Of a DNA stretch of 64,000 nt, positions 15,695 to 24,333 are shown one piece after another (position 1 is the first letter of the stretch; every line of letters begins with the position of its first letter). The translations under genes and the position numbers were made by a program. The notes beneath the pieces are model-generated. The model ran no database searches. It was not told where the DNA came from and worked only from the letters and a program-made list of their open reading frames with translations. The stretch covers positions 124,001-188,000 of the forward strand of contig NZ_RSEC01000062.1 of the NCBI RefSeq assembly GCF_003937945.1, in the 5' to 3' direction. The stretch is from Amycolatopsis eburnea (lineage in GTDB: Bacteria; Actinomycetota; Actinomycetes; Mycobacteriales; Pseudonocardiaceae).

Positions 15695-16813
15695 GTGCGA
15701 ATCCTCATCGTGGGTGGTGGCGTGCTCGGCACGCTGCACGCCTGGCAGGCCGTCGAGCGCGGCCACGACGTCGTCCAGCTCGAACGCGAACCCGAGGCCC
15801 GGGGCGCGTCCGTGCGCAACTTCGGCCTGGTCTGGGTCGGCGGCCGGGCGTCCGGTGCCGAACTGGAGACCGCGCGGCGGGCGCGGCTGCTGTGGGAGCG
15901 GATCGGTGAGCGCGTCCCGGCGCTCGGCTTCCGCGCCAACGGCTCGCTGACCGTCGTCCGGACCGACGCCGAACTCGCCGTCGCCCGCGAAGCCGCCGAA
16001 GGGCCCGAAGCCGCCGAACGCGGGTACAAGCTCCTTGACGCCACCGAGGTTCGCGCGCTGAACCCCGCGCTGCGCGGGGACTTCCGGGGCGCGCTGTGGT
16101 GCGAGCGCGACGCCGCCGTCGAGCCGCGGACCGCGCAGCCCGCGCTGCGGGCCGAACTCGCGAAGACCGGCCGCTACACCTGGCGGCCCGGGCGCGAGGT
16201 CCGGCACCTGAGCGCCACCGGCGTCGTCGACGACCACGGGGAGCGGCACGACGGTGACGTCGTCCTGTTCTGCACCGGCGCCCGGACCGGCGGCTTGGTG
16301 CGCGAGCTGGCCGGCGACCCGCCGGTGCGGCGCGTGCGGCTGCAGATGGCCCAGACCGAACCGCTCGGCGAACAGCTCACCACCAGCGTCGCCGACGGCG
16401 ACAGCTTCCGCTACTACCCGGCCTACCGCGGCGCCGCGCTCGACGCGCTGGCCGGAACCCAGCCCCAGGGCGACGTCGCCGCCGCCCACCGCATGCAGCT
16501 GCTGCTCGTCCAGCGGCTCGACGGCTCGCTCACCGTCGGTGACACCCACGAGTACGACGAGCCGTTCGCCTTCGACGTCACCGAAGACCCCTACGCGCAC
16601 CTCGCCGACGTCGCCGGGGCCCTGCTCGGGCGCCCCCTGCCACCGATCCGCCGCCGTTGGGCGGGGGTGTACGCGCAGACAGCCGATCCCGGCCGGATCG
16701 TGCACCGCGCGCGCGTCGCGGACAACGCCTTCCTGGTCACCGGGCCGGGCGGGCGCGGCATGACCTGCTCGCCCGCCATCGCCGAAGACACCGCCGAGGA
16801 GCTGGACCTGTGA
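15695..16813 (+). CDS. FAD-dependent aminophosphonate oxidoreductase (TIGR03364 type)
   Basis: A 372-residue DAO-family flavoenzyme. The dinucleotide-binding motif ILIVGGGVLGTLHA lies at residues 3-16 and the FAD-contacting end reads GPGGRGMTCSPAIAED (near 352). Members of this clade are found next to phosphonatase-like HAD enzymes and are thought to oxidise an aminophosphonate (hydroxylated or N-methylated 2-aminoethylphosphonate) to the aldehyde. No phnW transaminase is present here, so this enzyme would supply the aldehyde to the HAD hydrolase. GTG 15695 just before VRILIVGGG is preferred over GTG 15686. First gene of a six-gene operon in which every junction overlaps. Confidence 0.8.
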   Translation: MRILIVGGGVLGTLHAWQAVERGHDVVQLEREPEARGASVRNFGLVWVGGRASGAELETARRARLLWERIGERVPALGFRANGSLTVVRTDAELAVAREAAEGPEAAERGYKLLDATEVRALNPALRGDFRGALWCERDAAVEPRTAQPALRAELAKTGRYTWRPGREVRHLSATGVVDDHGERHDGDVVLFCTGARTGGLVRELAGDPPVRRVRLQMAQTEPLGEQLTTSVADGDSFRYYPAYRGAALDALAGTQPQGDVAAAHRMQLLLVQRLDGSLTVGDTHEYDEPFAFDVTEDPYAHLADVAGALLGRPLPPIRRRWAGVYAQTADPGRIVHRARVADNAFLVTGPGGRGMTCSPAIAEDTAEELDL

Positions 16814-17472
16814 CCCCCGAACTCGTCGTGCTCGACATGGCGGGCACGACCGTCGCCGACGACGGCCTCGTCGTGCGGGCCTTCACCGAAGCCATCCGCG
16901 CCGCCGGCGTGCCCGCCGAGCGCTACCCCGAGATGCTGCAGTACGTCCTCGACACCATGGGCCAGTCGAAGATCGCCGTCTTCCGCGCCCTCCTCGGCGA
17001 CGAAAGCCCAGCGCGGCAAGCGAACGCGGCCTTCGAGGCCGCCTACGGGAAGCTGGTGGGGGAGAGCAAGCCGATCCCCGGCGCCGAAGCCGTCATCCGC
17101 GGCCTGCGCGAGAACGGCGTGAAGGTCGCCTTCACCACCGGTTTCGCGCCCGCGACCCAGCAGGCCATCCTCGACGCCCTCGGCTGGCGCGACCTCGCCG
17201 ACCTCGCGCTCGCGCCCGGCGACGGCGTCCGCGGCCGCCCGTTCCCCGACCTCGTCCTCGCCGCGGCGCTGCGGCTCGAAGTCACCGACGTGCGGCGGAT
17301 CGCCGTCGTCGGCGACACCGCTTCGGACGTCCTGTGCGGCCTGCGCTCGGGCGCGTCCGTCGTCGCGGGCGTGCTGACCGGCGCCGGCCGCCGCGAAGAC
17401 CTCGCCGAAGCCACCCACGTCCTCGACTCCGTCTCCGACCTCCCCGCCGTGCTCGAAGGAGAACCCCGATGA
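16810..17472 (+). CDS. Phosphonatase-like HAD hydrolase (PhnX-like, TIGR03351 type)
   Basis: A 220-residue HAD enzyme with the phosphonatase variant motifs. The nucleophile loop is LDMAGTTVAD (Asp near residue 8) in place of DxDxT, a cap-domain lysine lies in TMGQSKIAVF (the position that forms the Schiff base in PhnX), and the third motif has Arg (RGRPFPDL) where most HAD proteins have Lys. GDTASDVLCG carries the acidic motif. It should cleave the C-P bond of a phosphonoacetaldehyde-like substrate to give phosphate. GTG 16810 overlaps the upstream stop (GTGA), and the gene ends overlapping the transporter gene (ATGA), so translation is coupled. Confidence 0.82.
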   Translation: MTPELVVLDMAGTTVADDGLVVRAFTEAIRAAGVPAERYPEMLQYVLDTMGQSKIAVFRALLGDESPARQANAAFEAAYGKLVGESKPIPGAEAVIRGLRENGVKVAFTTGFAPATQQAILDALGWRDLADLALAPGDGVRGRPFPDLVLAAALRLEVTDVRRIAVVGDTASDVLCGLRSGASVVAGVLTGAGRREDLAEATHVLDSVSDLPAVLEGEPR

Positions 17473-18476
17473 AGAAGACCCTGGCCACCGTCCTCGCGGT
17501 GGCGCTGACCGCCCTGCTCGCCGCGTGCGGGGGCACCGGCGCCGCGTCCGCCGGCGGCAAGACCGTCACCGTGTACACAGTGGACGGACTGGAAGACTGG
17601 TACACCGCCCGGTTCGCCGAGTTCAAGCAGCAGACCGGCGTCACGGTCCAGGCCGTCACCGCCGGCTCCGGTGAGGTCGCTTCGCGCGTGGAGAAGGAAA
17701 AGGCGAACACCCAGGCGGACGTCCTCGTCACGCTGCCGCCGTTCATCCAGCGCGTCGCCGGCCTGCTGCAGCCCTACACCCCGCGGGGCGCGGACCAGGT
17801 GTCGGACAAGGACCCGCAGGGCCGCTTCGCCGCGATGATGAACAACTACCTCAGCTTCATCCGCAACCCGGCGGCCACGCCGAAGACGTGGGACGACCTC
17901 CTCGACCCGAAGCTCAAGGGCAAGGTCCAGTACTCGACGCCCGGCGAGGCGGGCGACGGCACCGCCGTGCTCCTGCAGCTGCAGCACGTCCTCGGCGAGC
18001 AGGGCGCGCTCGACTACCTCGGCAAGCTCGAAGCGAACAACGCCGGGCCGTCGTCCTCGACCGGCAAGCTGCAGCCGAAGGTGGCCAAGGGCGAGCTGCT
18101 GGTGGCCAACGGCGACGTCCAGATGAACCTCGCCGAGATCGCCAAGAGCGGTGGCTTCGAGGTGTTCTTCCCCGCCGACGCCCAGGGCAAGCGCTCGACG
18201 TTCGCGCTGCCGTACTACGCCGGGCTCGTCACGAACGCGCCGCACGCCGACGAAGCGAAGAAGCTCCTCGATTTCCTGTTCTCGCCGGAGGTCCAGGCCA
18301 AGGCCGCCGACGCCTACGGCATCCCGGCACGCGCCGACGTCACCGCGACCGGCGCGAACGCGGCGAAGATCAAGGCCGCGCTCGACGGCGTCGAGATCTG
18401 GCAGCCGGACTGGACCGCCGTACTCGGCAAGCTCGACGCCGACCTGGCCGCCTACAAGAAGGCCGTCGGCCGGTGA
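17469..18476 (+). CDS. Aminophosphonate ABC transporter substrate-binding lipoprotein
   Basis: A 335-residue type-2 periplasmic-binding-protein homologue anchored as a lipoprotein; the lipobox LLAAC ends at residue 20. The mature part reads VTVYTVDGLEDWYTARFAEF, followed by ADVLVTLPPFIQ, a pattern seen in PhnS-type 2-aminoethylphosphonate and iron(III)-type binding proteins. With the HAD and FAD enzymes upstream, aminophosphonate is the likely ligand. AAGGAGA sits 5 nt before ATG 17469, a stronger site than those of its neighbours, suiting the high copy number needed for binding proteins. Confidence 0.82.
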   Translation: MKKTLATVLAVALTALLAACGGTGAASAGGKTVTVYTVDGLEDWYTARFAEFKQQTGVTVQAVTAGSGEVASRVEKEKANTQADVLVTLPPFIQRVAGLLQPYTPRGADQVSDKDPQGRFAAMMNNYLSFIRNPAATPKTWDDLLDPKLKGKVQYSTPGEAGDGTAVLLQLQHVLGEQGALDYLGKLEANNAGPSSSTGKLQPKVAKGELLVANGDVQMNLAEIAKSGGFEVFFPADAQGKRSTFALPYYAGLVTNAPHADEAKKLLDFLFSPEVQAKAADAYGIPARADVTATGANAAKIKAALDGVEIWQPDWTAVLGKLDADLAAYKKAVGR

Positions 18477-19522
18477 CGCCGTCCGTCGAGTTCCGCGGGG
18501 TGTCCGTCCACTTCGGACGGACCACCGCGCTGGACTCCCTCGACCTCGCGGTCGGCCGCGGCGAAACCCTCGCCCTGCTCGGGCCGTCCGGCTCCGGCAA
18601 GTCCACGGCGCTCAAGGCGCTCGCCGGGTTCGTCCGGCCCAGCGCGGGCCGGGTGTTCCTGAACGGCGAGGACGTCACGGACCTGCCGCCGCACCGGCGC
18701 GGTCTCGGCGTCGTCGTCCAGAGTTACGCGCTGTTCCCGCACATGCGCGTCGCCGACAACGTCGCTTTCGGACTCAAGGCGCGGCGGTGGCCGCGGGCCG
18801 ATGTCGCCGCGCGGGTCGCCGAAGTCCTCGACCTGGTCGGGATGGGCGGCTACGCCCGCCGGTTCCCGCGCGAGCTGTCCGGCGGGCAGCAGCAGCGGGT
18901 CGCGCTGGCGAGGGCACTGGCCATCCGGCCCGACGTCCTGCTGCTCGACGAGCCGCTGTCCGCTTTGGACGCCGCGCTGCGCGAGGACATGATCGCGGAA
19001 CTGCTGCGGCTGCGCGCCGAACTGCCGGACACCACGCTCGTCTACGTCACCCACGACCAGGGCGAAGCGCTCGCGCTGGCCGACCGGATCGCCGTCATGC
19101 GCGACTCGCGGCTGGTCGAAACCGGGCCCTGCGAACAGCTTTACCGGCGGCCCGGCTCGGAGTTCACCGCGAGCTTCCTCGGCGCGGCCAACCTCATCCC
19201 GGTCGACCTGGTCCGCGCCGGGTCCCCGGCGACCGTCCGGCTCGGCGAGCGCGAGCTGACCGCCGAGCCGACCGCCGCGCTCGGCTCCGGCCCGGTCGCG
19301 CTCGGCGTGCGCCCGCACCGCGTCGGCGTCGGCGAACCGGCCGCGGGCACGCTCCCGGCGCTGGTCAAGGCCGTGCAGTGGCGCGGCACCGGCTACCGGC
19401 TGGACCTGGTGCTGGCGACCGGCACGACGATCCGGGCCGAGGTCCCCGAGGCGTTCGCCGTCGGCACGGCGGTCGGGGTATCCATCCCGGACGGATGCCC
19501 GCTGGTCGGAGCCGGCTCGTGA
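18473..19522 (+). CDS. ABC transporter ATP-binding protein (PhnT/PotA type)
   Basis: A 349-residue ATPase. Walker A is GPSGSGKST (near 39), the Q-loop VVQSYALFPHM (near 82), the signature LSGGQQQRVALARAL (near 136), Walker B DVLLLDEPLSALD (near 160) and the H-loop YVTHDQGEA (near 193). The last 100 residues form a TOBE-like regulatory domain (GVRPHRVGVGE). It energises uptake by the two permeases that follow. GTG 18473 overlaps the stop of the binding-protein gene by 4 bp. Confidence 0.88.
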   Translation: MTPSVEFRGVSVHFGRTTALDSLDLAVGRGETLALLGPSGSGKSTALKALAGFVRPSAGRVFLNGEDVTDLPPHRRGLGVVVQSYALFPHMRVADNVAFGLKARRWPRADVAARVAEVLDLVGMGGYARRFPRELSGGQQQRVALARALAIRPDVLLLDEPLSALDAALREDMIAELLRLRAELPDTTLVYVTHDQGEALALADRIAVMRDSRLVETGPCEQLYRRPGSEFTASFLGAANLIPVDLVRAGSPATVRLGERELTAEPTAALGSGPVALGVRPHRVGVGEPAAGTLPALVKAVQWRGTGYRLDLVLATGTTIRAEVPEAFAVGTAVGVSIPDGCPLVGAGS

Positions 19523-20322
19523 GTGTCCGGCGGGGCTCGCTGTGGGTGCTGCCGCCGCTGGTGGTCGTCGCGGTGTTCTTCGGGTATCCGCTGGTCCTGG
19601 TGGCCGGGCAGTCGCTGACCACGGACCGCGGGCTCGGGTTCGCGGTCTGGGCCGAGGTGCTCGGCTCGGCGGAGTTCCGCGACGCGGCGCTGCAGACGAT
19701 GCTGCTCGCGCTGGGCGCCACCGCCGGCTGCGTCGTGCTCGGCACGTTCCTCGCCCTGGTCATCGCGTTCGTCCCGTTCCCCGGCGCGCGGACCCTGTCG
19801 CGGCTGGTCGACACGGTGCTCGCGTTCCCGTCGTTCCTCATCGCGCTGGCGTTCACGTTCCTCTACGGCAGCGCGGGCGTGTTCGGCGCGGGCGGGTTCC
19901 TGTACTCGCCGTGGGGCGTGCTGCTGGCCGAGGTCACGTTCTACACGCCGTTCGTGCTGCGGCCGGCGCTGGCGGCGTTCGGGCAGATCCCCGGCGTGCA
20001 CCTCGACGTCGCGGCGTCGCTGGGCGCGCGGCCGGGCCGGGTGCTGGGGCGGGTGGTGCTGCCCGCGGCGCTGCCGTCGCTGGCGTCGGGCGCCTGCCTG
20101 ACGCTGCTGCTCGCGCTCAACGAGTTCGGCATCGTGCTGTTCCTCGGCGCGAAGGGCGTCACGACGCTGCCGATGCTGGTGTACGGCAAGGGGATCGTCA
20201 CGTTCGACTTCCCGGCGGCGAGCGTCGTCGCGCTGGTCGACGTCGCGCTTTCGCTGCTGTTGTACGGGTGTTACCGGGTGCTGGCGGGAAGGGGGCGCGG
20301 TGCTGCTGTGGACGCGGCGTAG
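19519..20322 (+). CDS. ABC transporter permease 1 (PhnU-like)
   Basis: A 267-residue inner-membrane permease with about six segments and the cytoplasmic EAA loop VAASLGARPGRVLGRVVLPAA (near 170-190) that docks on the ATPase. The final segment is followed by a basic tail. GTG 19519 overlaps the ATPase stop (GTGA). It pairs with the next permease to form the membrane channel of the aminophosphonate importer. Confidence 0.85.
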   Translation: MSVRRGSLWVLPPLVVVAVFFGYPLVLVAGQSLTTDRGLGFAVWAEVLGSAEFRDAALQTMLLALGATAGCVVLGTFLALVIAFVPFPGARTLSRLVDTVLAFPSFLIALAFTFLYGSAGVFGAGGFLYSPWGVLLAEVTFYTPFVLRPALAAFGQIPGVHLDVAASLGARPGRVLGRVVLPAALPSLASGACLTLLLALNEFGIVLFLGAKGVTTLPMLVYGKGIVTFDFPAASVVALVDVALSLLLYGCYRVLAGRGRGAAVDAA

Positions 20323-21097
20323 CAAGGTGCTGCTGTGGGTGCTGTTCGGCGTGGTGTTCGCGGTCGTCGTCGCGGCCCCGCTGGTGATGATCGTGCTCGC
20401 GTCGTTCGCCGGGCACTGGACGGGCGTGCTGCCGGGCGGCCTCACCCTCGGCCACTACGCGGACGCGCTGGCGGGGGAGACGTTCGCGAGCCTGGCGGTG
20501 AGCATCCAGACCGGGGTCGTCGCGGGCGCGGCGGCGGTGCTGCTCGGCACGTGGGCGGCGCTGGCCGCGGAGACCGCGCCGCCGCGGCTGCGGCGGCTCG
20601 CCGGAACGCTGTTCCACCTGCCGATCGCGGTGCCGTCGGTGGTGCTGGGGCTGGCGCTGCTGGTCGCGTTCAGCCGGCCGCCGCTGGCGTTCAACGGCAC
20701 CCGCTGGATCGTGCTGCTCGGGCACCTGCTGATCCTGCTGCCGTTCGCCTTCAGCACGGTGTCGGCTGCGCTCACCCGCGTCGACCCGCAGCTCGCGCAG
20801 GCCGCGGCGTCGCTCGGCGCCTCCCCCGTCCGGGTGATGCTGCGGGTGCGCGTCCCGGTGCTGCTCCCGGCGATGACGGCGTCGGCGAGCCTCGCGCTGG
20901 CGATGTCGATGGGCGAGCTGGGTGCGACGATGATGCTGTACCCGCCGGACTGGCGCACGCTCCCGGCGAGCGTCTTCGCGCTGACCGACCGCGGCCAGGT
21001 GTTCCTCGCCTCCGCGGCGACGGTCCTGCTGCTCGGCGTCACCCTCGCCGGGGTGGTGCTGCTGGGCCTGGTCCGCGGCCGGGCGGCGCACCGGTAG
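20300..21097 (+). CDS. ABC transporter permease 2 (PhnV-like)
   Basis: A 265-residue, six-segment permease, paralogous in layout to the preceding one, with EAA loop QAAASLGASPVRVMLRVRVP (near 176). It starts at GTG 20300, overlapping the upstream gene by 23 bp; AAGGGGGCGCG precedes it. It ends the aminophosphonate operon: the next gene is a lipoprotein 36 bp on with its own start and no obvious functional link. Confidence 0.85.
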   Translation: MLLWTRRSKVLLWVLFGVVFAVVVAAPLVMIVLASFAGHWTGVLPGGLTLGHYADALAGETFASLAVSIQTGVVAGAAAVLLGTWAALAAETAPPRLRRLAGTLFHLPIAVPSVVLGLALLVAFSRPPLAFNGTRWIVLLGHLLILLPFAFSTVSAALTRVDPQLAQAAASLGASPVRVMLRVRVPVLLPAMTASASLALAMSMGELGATMMLYPPDWRTLPASVFALTDRGQVFLASAATVLLLGVTLAGVVLLGLVRGRAAHR

Positions 21098-21133
21098 GTG
21101 CAACCGATCCGGCGTCCGGTCCGTCTGGCAGGT

Positions 21134-21619
21134 ATGCGCACACTGCTGGGTACGGTCCTGCTGCTCCTGACGCTGACCGCCTGCGCGGCCGGTTCGGGCT
21201 CCGGGGCGGCGCCGGCGCCGGAGACGCCCGCGACGTCGTCTTCGTCCTCGCTGCCGGGTTCGCCGCCGGTCGCCCCGCCGCCGTCCCAGACGGTCGGCCG
21301 CCCCACGCAGGGCATCGCCCCGGGCGACGACGTGATCGCGGAGTCCCAGGTCGACGCGCGTTCCCTGCCCGAGGGCTACCCGCGCAGCCTCACCCGCAGC
21401 CTCGACGGCAAGACGATCATCCTCCGGGCCGAGGAGGGCGGCTGCCGCCGCGTCTCGGCCCGCGTCGGTGACCAGACGCCGCAGCAGGTGGTGGTGCTGA
21501 TCGCGGTCAGCGCGGGGAAGAAGGGCCAGATGTGCCCGGACTACCTCCGCGAGATCACGGTCCCGCTGCCGCTGACCGAGCCGCTCGGCACCCGCACGGT
21601 GGTACTCCGCCAGGGCTGA
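21134..21619 (+). CDS. Lipoprotein, paralogue A
   Basis: A 161-residue lipoprotein with a hydrophobic N-terminus and lipobox LTAC (Cys near 17), then a Ser/Pro/Ala-rich linker (SSSSSLPGSPP) and a compact C-terminal domain: DARSLPEGYP, LRAEEGGCRRVSA and KKGQMCPDYLREITVPL. Two cysteines in EEGGC and GQMC could form a disulfide. The same pattern recurs in the protein at 21792, so the two genes are a tandem duplication. The family is not recognised; an envelope location is clear but the function is unknown. ATG 21134 is chosen over the frame start at 21098 because the lipoprotein signal begins there. Confidence 0.75.
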   Translation: MRTLLGTVLLLLTLTACAAGSGSGAAPAPETPATSSSSSLPGSPPVAPPPSQTVGRPTQGIAPGDDVIAESQVDARSLPEGYPRSLTRSLDGKTIILRAEEGGCRRVSARVGDQTPQQVVVLIAVSAGKKGQMCPDYLREITVPLPLTEPLGTRTVVLRQG

Positions 21620-21633
21620 CCCCGCCCCGGACG

Positions 21634-21738
21634 CTGGGAGGGCGGCCCCGGGCAGCCCGGCCCCGCCCTCCCAGACCACCCCGCCACTTTCCCTGCGAAA
21701 GCTCCGTCTCGAGCGGAGCTTTCGTGGGGAAAGTGGCG
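21634..21738. terminator. Two tandem hairpins between the lipoprotein genes
   Basis: The first hairpin (21634-21674) has 12-bp outer arms CTGGGAGGGCGG/CCGCCCTCCCAG. The second (21682-21738) has 25-bp arms with two mismatches, holding CTTTCC and GCGAAAGCTCCG. They follow the first lipoprotein stop by 15 bp and precede the second gene by 54 bp, so they probably separate the paralogues transcriptionally. Confidence 0.65.
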
Positions 21739-21791
21739 TTTGAGTCGATCTTTCGTGCAACCCCCTGTGGGGGCCGTTCCGTCTTCGGGAC

Positions 21792-22307
21792 ATGAGGTAC
21801 TTAGCGAAGGTGGTCGGGACAGGCGCGTTCCTGCTGATGGCGACGGCCTGCGCCGGCCAGGACATGCCCACCAGCCAGCCCGCTGCCGGGGGTGACTCCG
21901 CGGCGCCGACCGGCAGCGTTTCGACGTCGCCGAGCGAGTCGGTGCTGCCGGGGTCGCCGACGGCGAACCCGCCCGGGAAGCCGCGGCTCACCGTGCCCGA
22001 AGGCAGTACGCCGGTGCCGCCCGCCAAGATCGACGCCAGCGCGCTGCCCAGCGGCTACCCGCACGAGGTGTGGACCGCCAACGGCGGCACCATCCTCAAC
22101 ATCCGCGCCCAGGAGGGTGGCTGCGGCCACGCCCTCGGCGAGGCGACCGAGCAGGCCGGCGACCACGTCGTCGTGAACCTGAGCGAAACCAAGGCGCAGA
22201 CCGGCCAGATGTGCACGATGGACATCCGCTACCCGGTGATCTCGGTCGCGCTGGCCGCGCCGCTGGACCAGCGCACGGTGGTGCTGAAGACCACGCCGCC
22301 GAAGTGA
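21792..22307 (+). CDS. Lipoprotein, paralogue B
   Basis: A 171-residue lipoprotein with lipobox ATAC (Cys near 20), a Ser/Pro linker (SESVLPGSPTANPP) and a C-terminal domain aligning with the upstream paralogue: DASALPSGYP, IRAQEGGCGHALGE and QTGQMCTMDIRYPVISVAL, ending LDQRTVVLK. Shared cysteines and spacing show common descent, although the sequences have diverged considerably. It starts at ATG 21792 within a weak ribosome-site context. Function unknown. Confidence 0.78.
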   Translation: MRYLAKVVGTGAFLLMATACAGQDMPTSQPAAGGDSAAPTGSVSTSPSESVLPGSPTANPPGKPRLTVPEGSTPVPPAKIDASALPSGYPHEVWTANGGTILNIRAQEGGCGHALGEATEQAGDHVVVNLSETKAQTGQMCTMDIRYPVISVALAAPLDQRTVVLKTTPPK

Positions 22308-22330
22308 TCACCCTGGCCTAGGCTCGGGTG

Positions 22331-22768
22331 ATGGGCAGCCGCCAGGTCTCACGCACCGCGATCGTCGCCACGACCCCGGAGAAGATCTTCGGGCTCCTGG
22401 CCGATCCGGCCCAGCACCCGCTCATCGACGGATCCGGCACGGTCCGGGCCGCCCAGCCGGGCGGCCCGGACCGGCTTTCGCTCGGCGCCACGTTCGGCAT
22501 GGACATGAAGCTGGGCCCGTCCTACAAGATCCTCAACACCGTGGTGGAGTTCGAAGAGGACCGCCTGATCGCCTGGCGCCATTTCAACGGCCACCGCTGG
22601 CGCTGGCGCCTCGAACCGCTCGACGGCGGCCGCACCGAGGTCACCGAGACGTTCGACTGGTCGACGGCGAAGTTCCCGCTGGCCATCACGCTCAGCCCGT
22701 TCCCGCGCAAGAACGCCCAGGGCATCGAGAAGACCCTCGCCCGGCTCGCGGAGCTGTTCCCGGCCTGA
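22331..22768 (+). CDS. SRPBCC-fold polyketide cyclase/START-like protein
   Basis: A 145-residue single-domain protein with the helix-grip layout: VSRTAIVATTPEKIFGLLAD (strand then helix), VEFEEDRLIAWRHFNGHRW, then LDGGRTEVTETFDWS and a long C-terminal helix (GIEKTLARLAELF). Such proteins bind small hydrophobic ligands or act as cyclases/dehydratases; no specific role can be read. GTG 22328 and ATG 22331 are adjacent possible starts. Confidence 0.85.
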   Translation: MGSRQVSRTAIVATTPEKIFGLLADPAQHPLIDGSGTVRAAQPGGPDRLSLGATFGMDMKLGPSYKILNTVVEFEEDRLIAWRHFNGHRWRWRLEPLDGGRTEVTETFDWSTAKFPLAITLSPFPRKNAQGIEKTLARLAELFPA

Positions 22769-22785
22769 CGGAGGCCGCGCCCAAT

Positions 22786-22820
22786 TAGTTGTACAATGCT
22801 TAATATTGTCCGTGCAACTA
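22786..22820. promoter_or_regulatory. AT-rich inverted repeat, candidate MarR/TetR operator
   Basis: TAGTTGTAC (22786-22794) and GTGCAACTA (22812-22820) are inverted arms with one mismatch, 17 bp apart, around TAATAT. The 35-bp block is sharply AT-rich against its surroundings and lies just before the MFS exporter start (22835). No regulator gene is adjacent. Confidence 0.5.
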
Positions 22821-22834
22821 CTTGCGGGGGTGCG

Positions 22835-24232
22835 GTGCCCCAGCCCGTCCGGCCCCGGGTCGTCCTGGCCGTCTGCTGCCTGAGCCTGTTCATCGTCGGG
22901 CTCGACAACACGATCGTGAACCTCGCGCTGCCGTCGATCCGGCACGAACTGGGCGCGTCCGTCGCGAGTCTGCAGTGGACGATCGACGCGTACACGCTCG
23001 TCCTGGCGAGCCTGCTCATGCTGTCCGGCTCGACCGCCGACCGGATCGGGCGGCGCCGGACGTTCCAGACCGGGCTCGCGCTGTTCAGCCTCGGCTCGTT
23101 GCTGTGCGGCGTCGCGCCCAACGCCGGGACGCTGATCGCCTTCCGTGCGCTGCAGGCCGTCGGCGGGTCGATGCTCAACCCGGTCGCGCTGTCCATCGTC
23201 ACCAACGTCTTCACCGAACCGCGCGAGCGCGCCCGCGCGATCGGCGTGTGGGCCGGTGTGGTCGGGCTGAGCATGGCGGTCGGGCCGGTGGTCGGCGGCG
23301 CGCTCGTCGGCTGGGCCGGCTGGCGCTCGATCTTCTGGATCAACGTCCCGGTCGGCGTCGCCGCGATCGTCCTGACGGCGGTGTTCGTGCCCGAGTCCCG
23401 GTCGCCGCACCCGCGCCGGCTCGACCCGGTCGGGCAGCTGCTGGTGATCCTCCTGCTGGCCTCGCTCACCTACGCGATCATCGAAGGCCGCGGCGCGGGC
23501 TGGACGTCGCCGGAGATCATCGGCTGCTTCGCCGTGGCCGCGGTCGCGCTCGCCGTCCTGCTGCCGTACGAACGGCGGCGCGTGGATCCATTGCTGGAAC
23601 TGAGGTTCTTCCGCAGCGTCCCGTTTTCCGGTGCGACGCTCACCGCGGTCACCGGCTTCGCGGCGCTGTCCGGGTTCCTCTTCCTCAACACGCTGTACCT
23701 GCAGGACACCCGCGGGTTTTCCGCGCTGCACGCGGGATTGCTGACGCTGCCGATGGCGGCGGTGACGGCGGTGTGCGCGCCGCTGTCGGGCCGCGTGGTC
23801 GCCGCGCGCGGGCCGCGGCTGCCGCTGCTGGTCGCCGGCGCGGGGATCGCCCTGTCCGGCGCCGTGCTCGCCGGGATCGGCCCCGCGACGCCGATTCCGG
23901 TGCTGGTACTGGGATACGTGTGCTTCGGCGCCGGGTTCGGCATGCTCAACGCGCCGATCACCAACGCCGCGGTGTCCGGGATGCCGCGGGAACGCGCGGG
24001 GCTCGCGGCGGCGGTGGCGTCCACCAGCCGCCAGGTCGGGGCTTCCCTGGGCGTGGCGGTGATCGGCGCGGTCGTCGCCGCGGCCTCGCCCGCGGCGGAC
24101 CGGGTCGCGTGGGTAATCGTCGCCGCCTGCGGAGTTCTCGTGTTCGCGCTGGGCGTGCTCACCACCGGGCGCTGGGCGCTGGCCACGGCGGCGCGCGTCA
24201 ATGGTTCGGACCACGGCGTACCGGTCGCCTGA
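22835..24232 (+). CDS. MFS multidrug exporter, EmrB/QacA (DHA2) type
   Basis: A 465-residue proton antiporter with about 14 membrane segments. Motif D1-like GLDNTIVNLALPSI lies near residue 20, motif A GSTADRIGRRRTFQTG near 64 and motif C MAVGPVVGGALVG near 148; all are typical of the 14-TMS drug:H+ family. GTG 22835 follows GCGGGGG and is preferred; an ATG at 22796 lies inside the palindromic operator. The exporter is probably controlled through that site by an unlinked MarR or TetR protein. Confidence 0.87.
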   Translation: MPQPVRPRVVLAVCCLSLFIVGLDNTIVNLALPSIRHELGASVASLQWTIDAYTLVLASLLMLSGSTADRIGRRRTFQTGLALFSLGSLLCGVAPNAGTLIAFRALQAVGGSMLNPVALSIVTNVFTEPRERARAIGVWAGVVGLSMAVGPVVGGALVGWAGWRSIFWINVPVGVAAIVLTAVFVPESRSPHPRRLDPVGQLLVILLLASLTYAIIEGRGAGWTSPEIIGCFAVAAVALAVLLPYERRRVDPLLELRFFRSVPFSGATLTAVTGFAALSGFLFLNTLYLQDTRGFSALHAGLLTLPMAAVTAVCAPLSGRVVAARGPRLPLLVAGAGIALSGAVLAGIGPATPIPVLVLGYVCFGAGFGMLNAPITNAAVSGMPRERAGLAAAVASTSRQVGASLGVAVIGAVVAAASPAADRVAWVIVAACGVLVFALGVLTTGRWALATAARVNGSDHGVPVA

Positions 24233-24333
24233 GGCCCGCTGTCGAAGCTGTCGAAATTTTCACGGAAACGGTGAACCGCAGGCGTTACCGGCCCGTATCC
24301 CAGGGTGAGGTGGTGATCAGAGAGGAGGGGCAC

